From positions 18,972,001-19,036,000 of the forward strand of contig OX485806.1 of the NCBI GenBank assembly GCA_950295325.1: a stretch of 64,000 bases of DNA, given 5' to 3'. This document shows, piece after piece, positions 63,326 through 64,000 of this stretch (position 1 is its first letter; the number at the start of each line of letters is the position of its first letter). This stretch comes from Polytrichum commune. Lineage: Eukaryota > Streptophyta > Polytrichopsida > Polytrichales > Polytrichaceae. The position numbers were made by a program, and so were the translations under genes. The notes beneath the pieces were generated by a model. That model saw nothing but the letters and a program-made list of their open reading frames with translations. It had not been told where the DNA came from and made no database searches.

Positions 63326-64000
63326 GCACAACCTGCTGCAAACTTGAATGGCTGATTGCAACCATTTAAGTTAGCGGTGACATATTGCATCAATCTTTCT
63401 GTCAGTCAATAGAACAGCCTTCAATGAGACCTCATTCATTAGTCTGGTCATATATTCCTGGTCAATAGTGCTTGATTATGGTATGAGCATTGAGGAGTTT
63501 TCTCAATTTCATGGTACATTAACGTCAAGAAAAAGTCTGCAAAGACAAACATTGCAGAAGTACTAGATCTTCAGCTTTTGTTGAACCCCCTCATGTGTCT
63601 CTCTCATCAGTCCAAATTCTGTATTACAAAACAAATCTACAAAAGAATCGTCAGCTGGTAGTACTAGTGTGCCCTCGAAATAAATAATCGAGGCTCAGGT
63701 GATCTGCAATTTGCATGTGTGGCAGCCCCACATTGGCAGCTACCCAGGATAGCAACCAAATGTGCTTCTATTTCATAATACACATACAGTGGAGTGAGAT
63801 TTAACAAAGACGAGAAACATAAATCCTCGAAATTTTGTGAAACCGCCTCATGTCTCTCTCAGCCCAAACACATCTGCAAAAGTTTTTCAAGTACTACTGT
63901 GCCCTGGAAAATAATCGAGTTGAAGGTGATTTGAAATTGGCATGCATGGCAGCTGCATTGGTTGCTACCCAACGTAGCAATGAACATGAGAAGCTTGTAG
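63326..64000. other. spacer with a degraded tandem duplication
   Basis: A unit at about 63575-63757 (TGAACCCCCTCATGTGTCTC) is repeated in diverged form at about 63832-63985 (TGAAACCGCCTCATGTCTCT). Both contain ..TGTGCCCT.GAAA..AATCGAG and a GTGGCAGC/ATGGCAGC block. No gene. Confidence 0.55.

Overview
This window is nuclear DNA of a land plant. Both recognisable genes are split by GT-AG introns, spacers are long and AT-rich, and transposable elements (TEs) and microsatellites are frequent. A bryophyte (moss-like) source would fit the DUF7869-type element remnants and the gene structures, but that is inference. No tRNA, rRNA, CRISPR array or prokaryotic operon was seen.

Two conserved genes lie on the + strand in the right half. 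The first (42721-48127, nine exons, 301 aa) is a UMP-CMP kinase with a basic N-terminal extension that looks organellar. The second (51433-57102, four exons, 539 aa) is a GT92 galactan beta-1,4-galactosyltransferase of the GALS family, a type II Golgi enzyme of pectin biosynthesis. Their introns carry TE insertions, hairpins and tandem duplications, and the GALS start codon sits in the last unit of a ~122 bp tandem repeat.

The left half holds a direct segmental duplication (about 15727-19014 and 19640-22839). Each copy has one intact 240-codon ORF for an unrecognised Gln/Ser-rich protein. The two ORFs are nearly identical while the flanks have diverged strongly. Downstream of each ORF lie decayed tandem copies of the ORF's own 3' coding segment.

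The rest is mostly TE-derived. Four related pogo/Tigger-like elements (4720-6370, 31834-33231, 36747-37523, 62156-63323) are flanked by TA. They keep only a transposase C-terminal tail, which includes a PCNA-interacting-peptide-like motif, and one carries what looks like captured gene sequence. PIF/Harbinger-like elements with TWA target sites are at 9124-10266 and 52382-52881 (in GALS intron 1), with degraded copies elsewhere and an element end at the window's left edge. There are also a Stowaway-like MITE, other TIR (terminal inverted repeat) elements, several foldbacks, satellite-like tandem repeats, and a decayed DUF7869-type coding region at 58392-61320. Stretches 6.4-9.1, 10.3-15.7, 24.2-31.2, 34.4-36.7, 39.3-40.9 and 48.1-51.1 kb hold no gene I can support.
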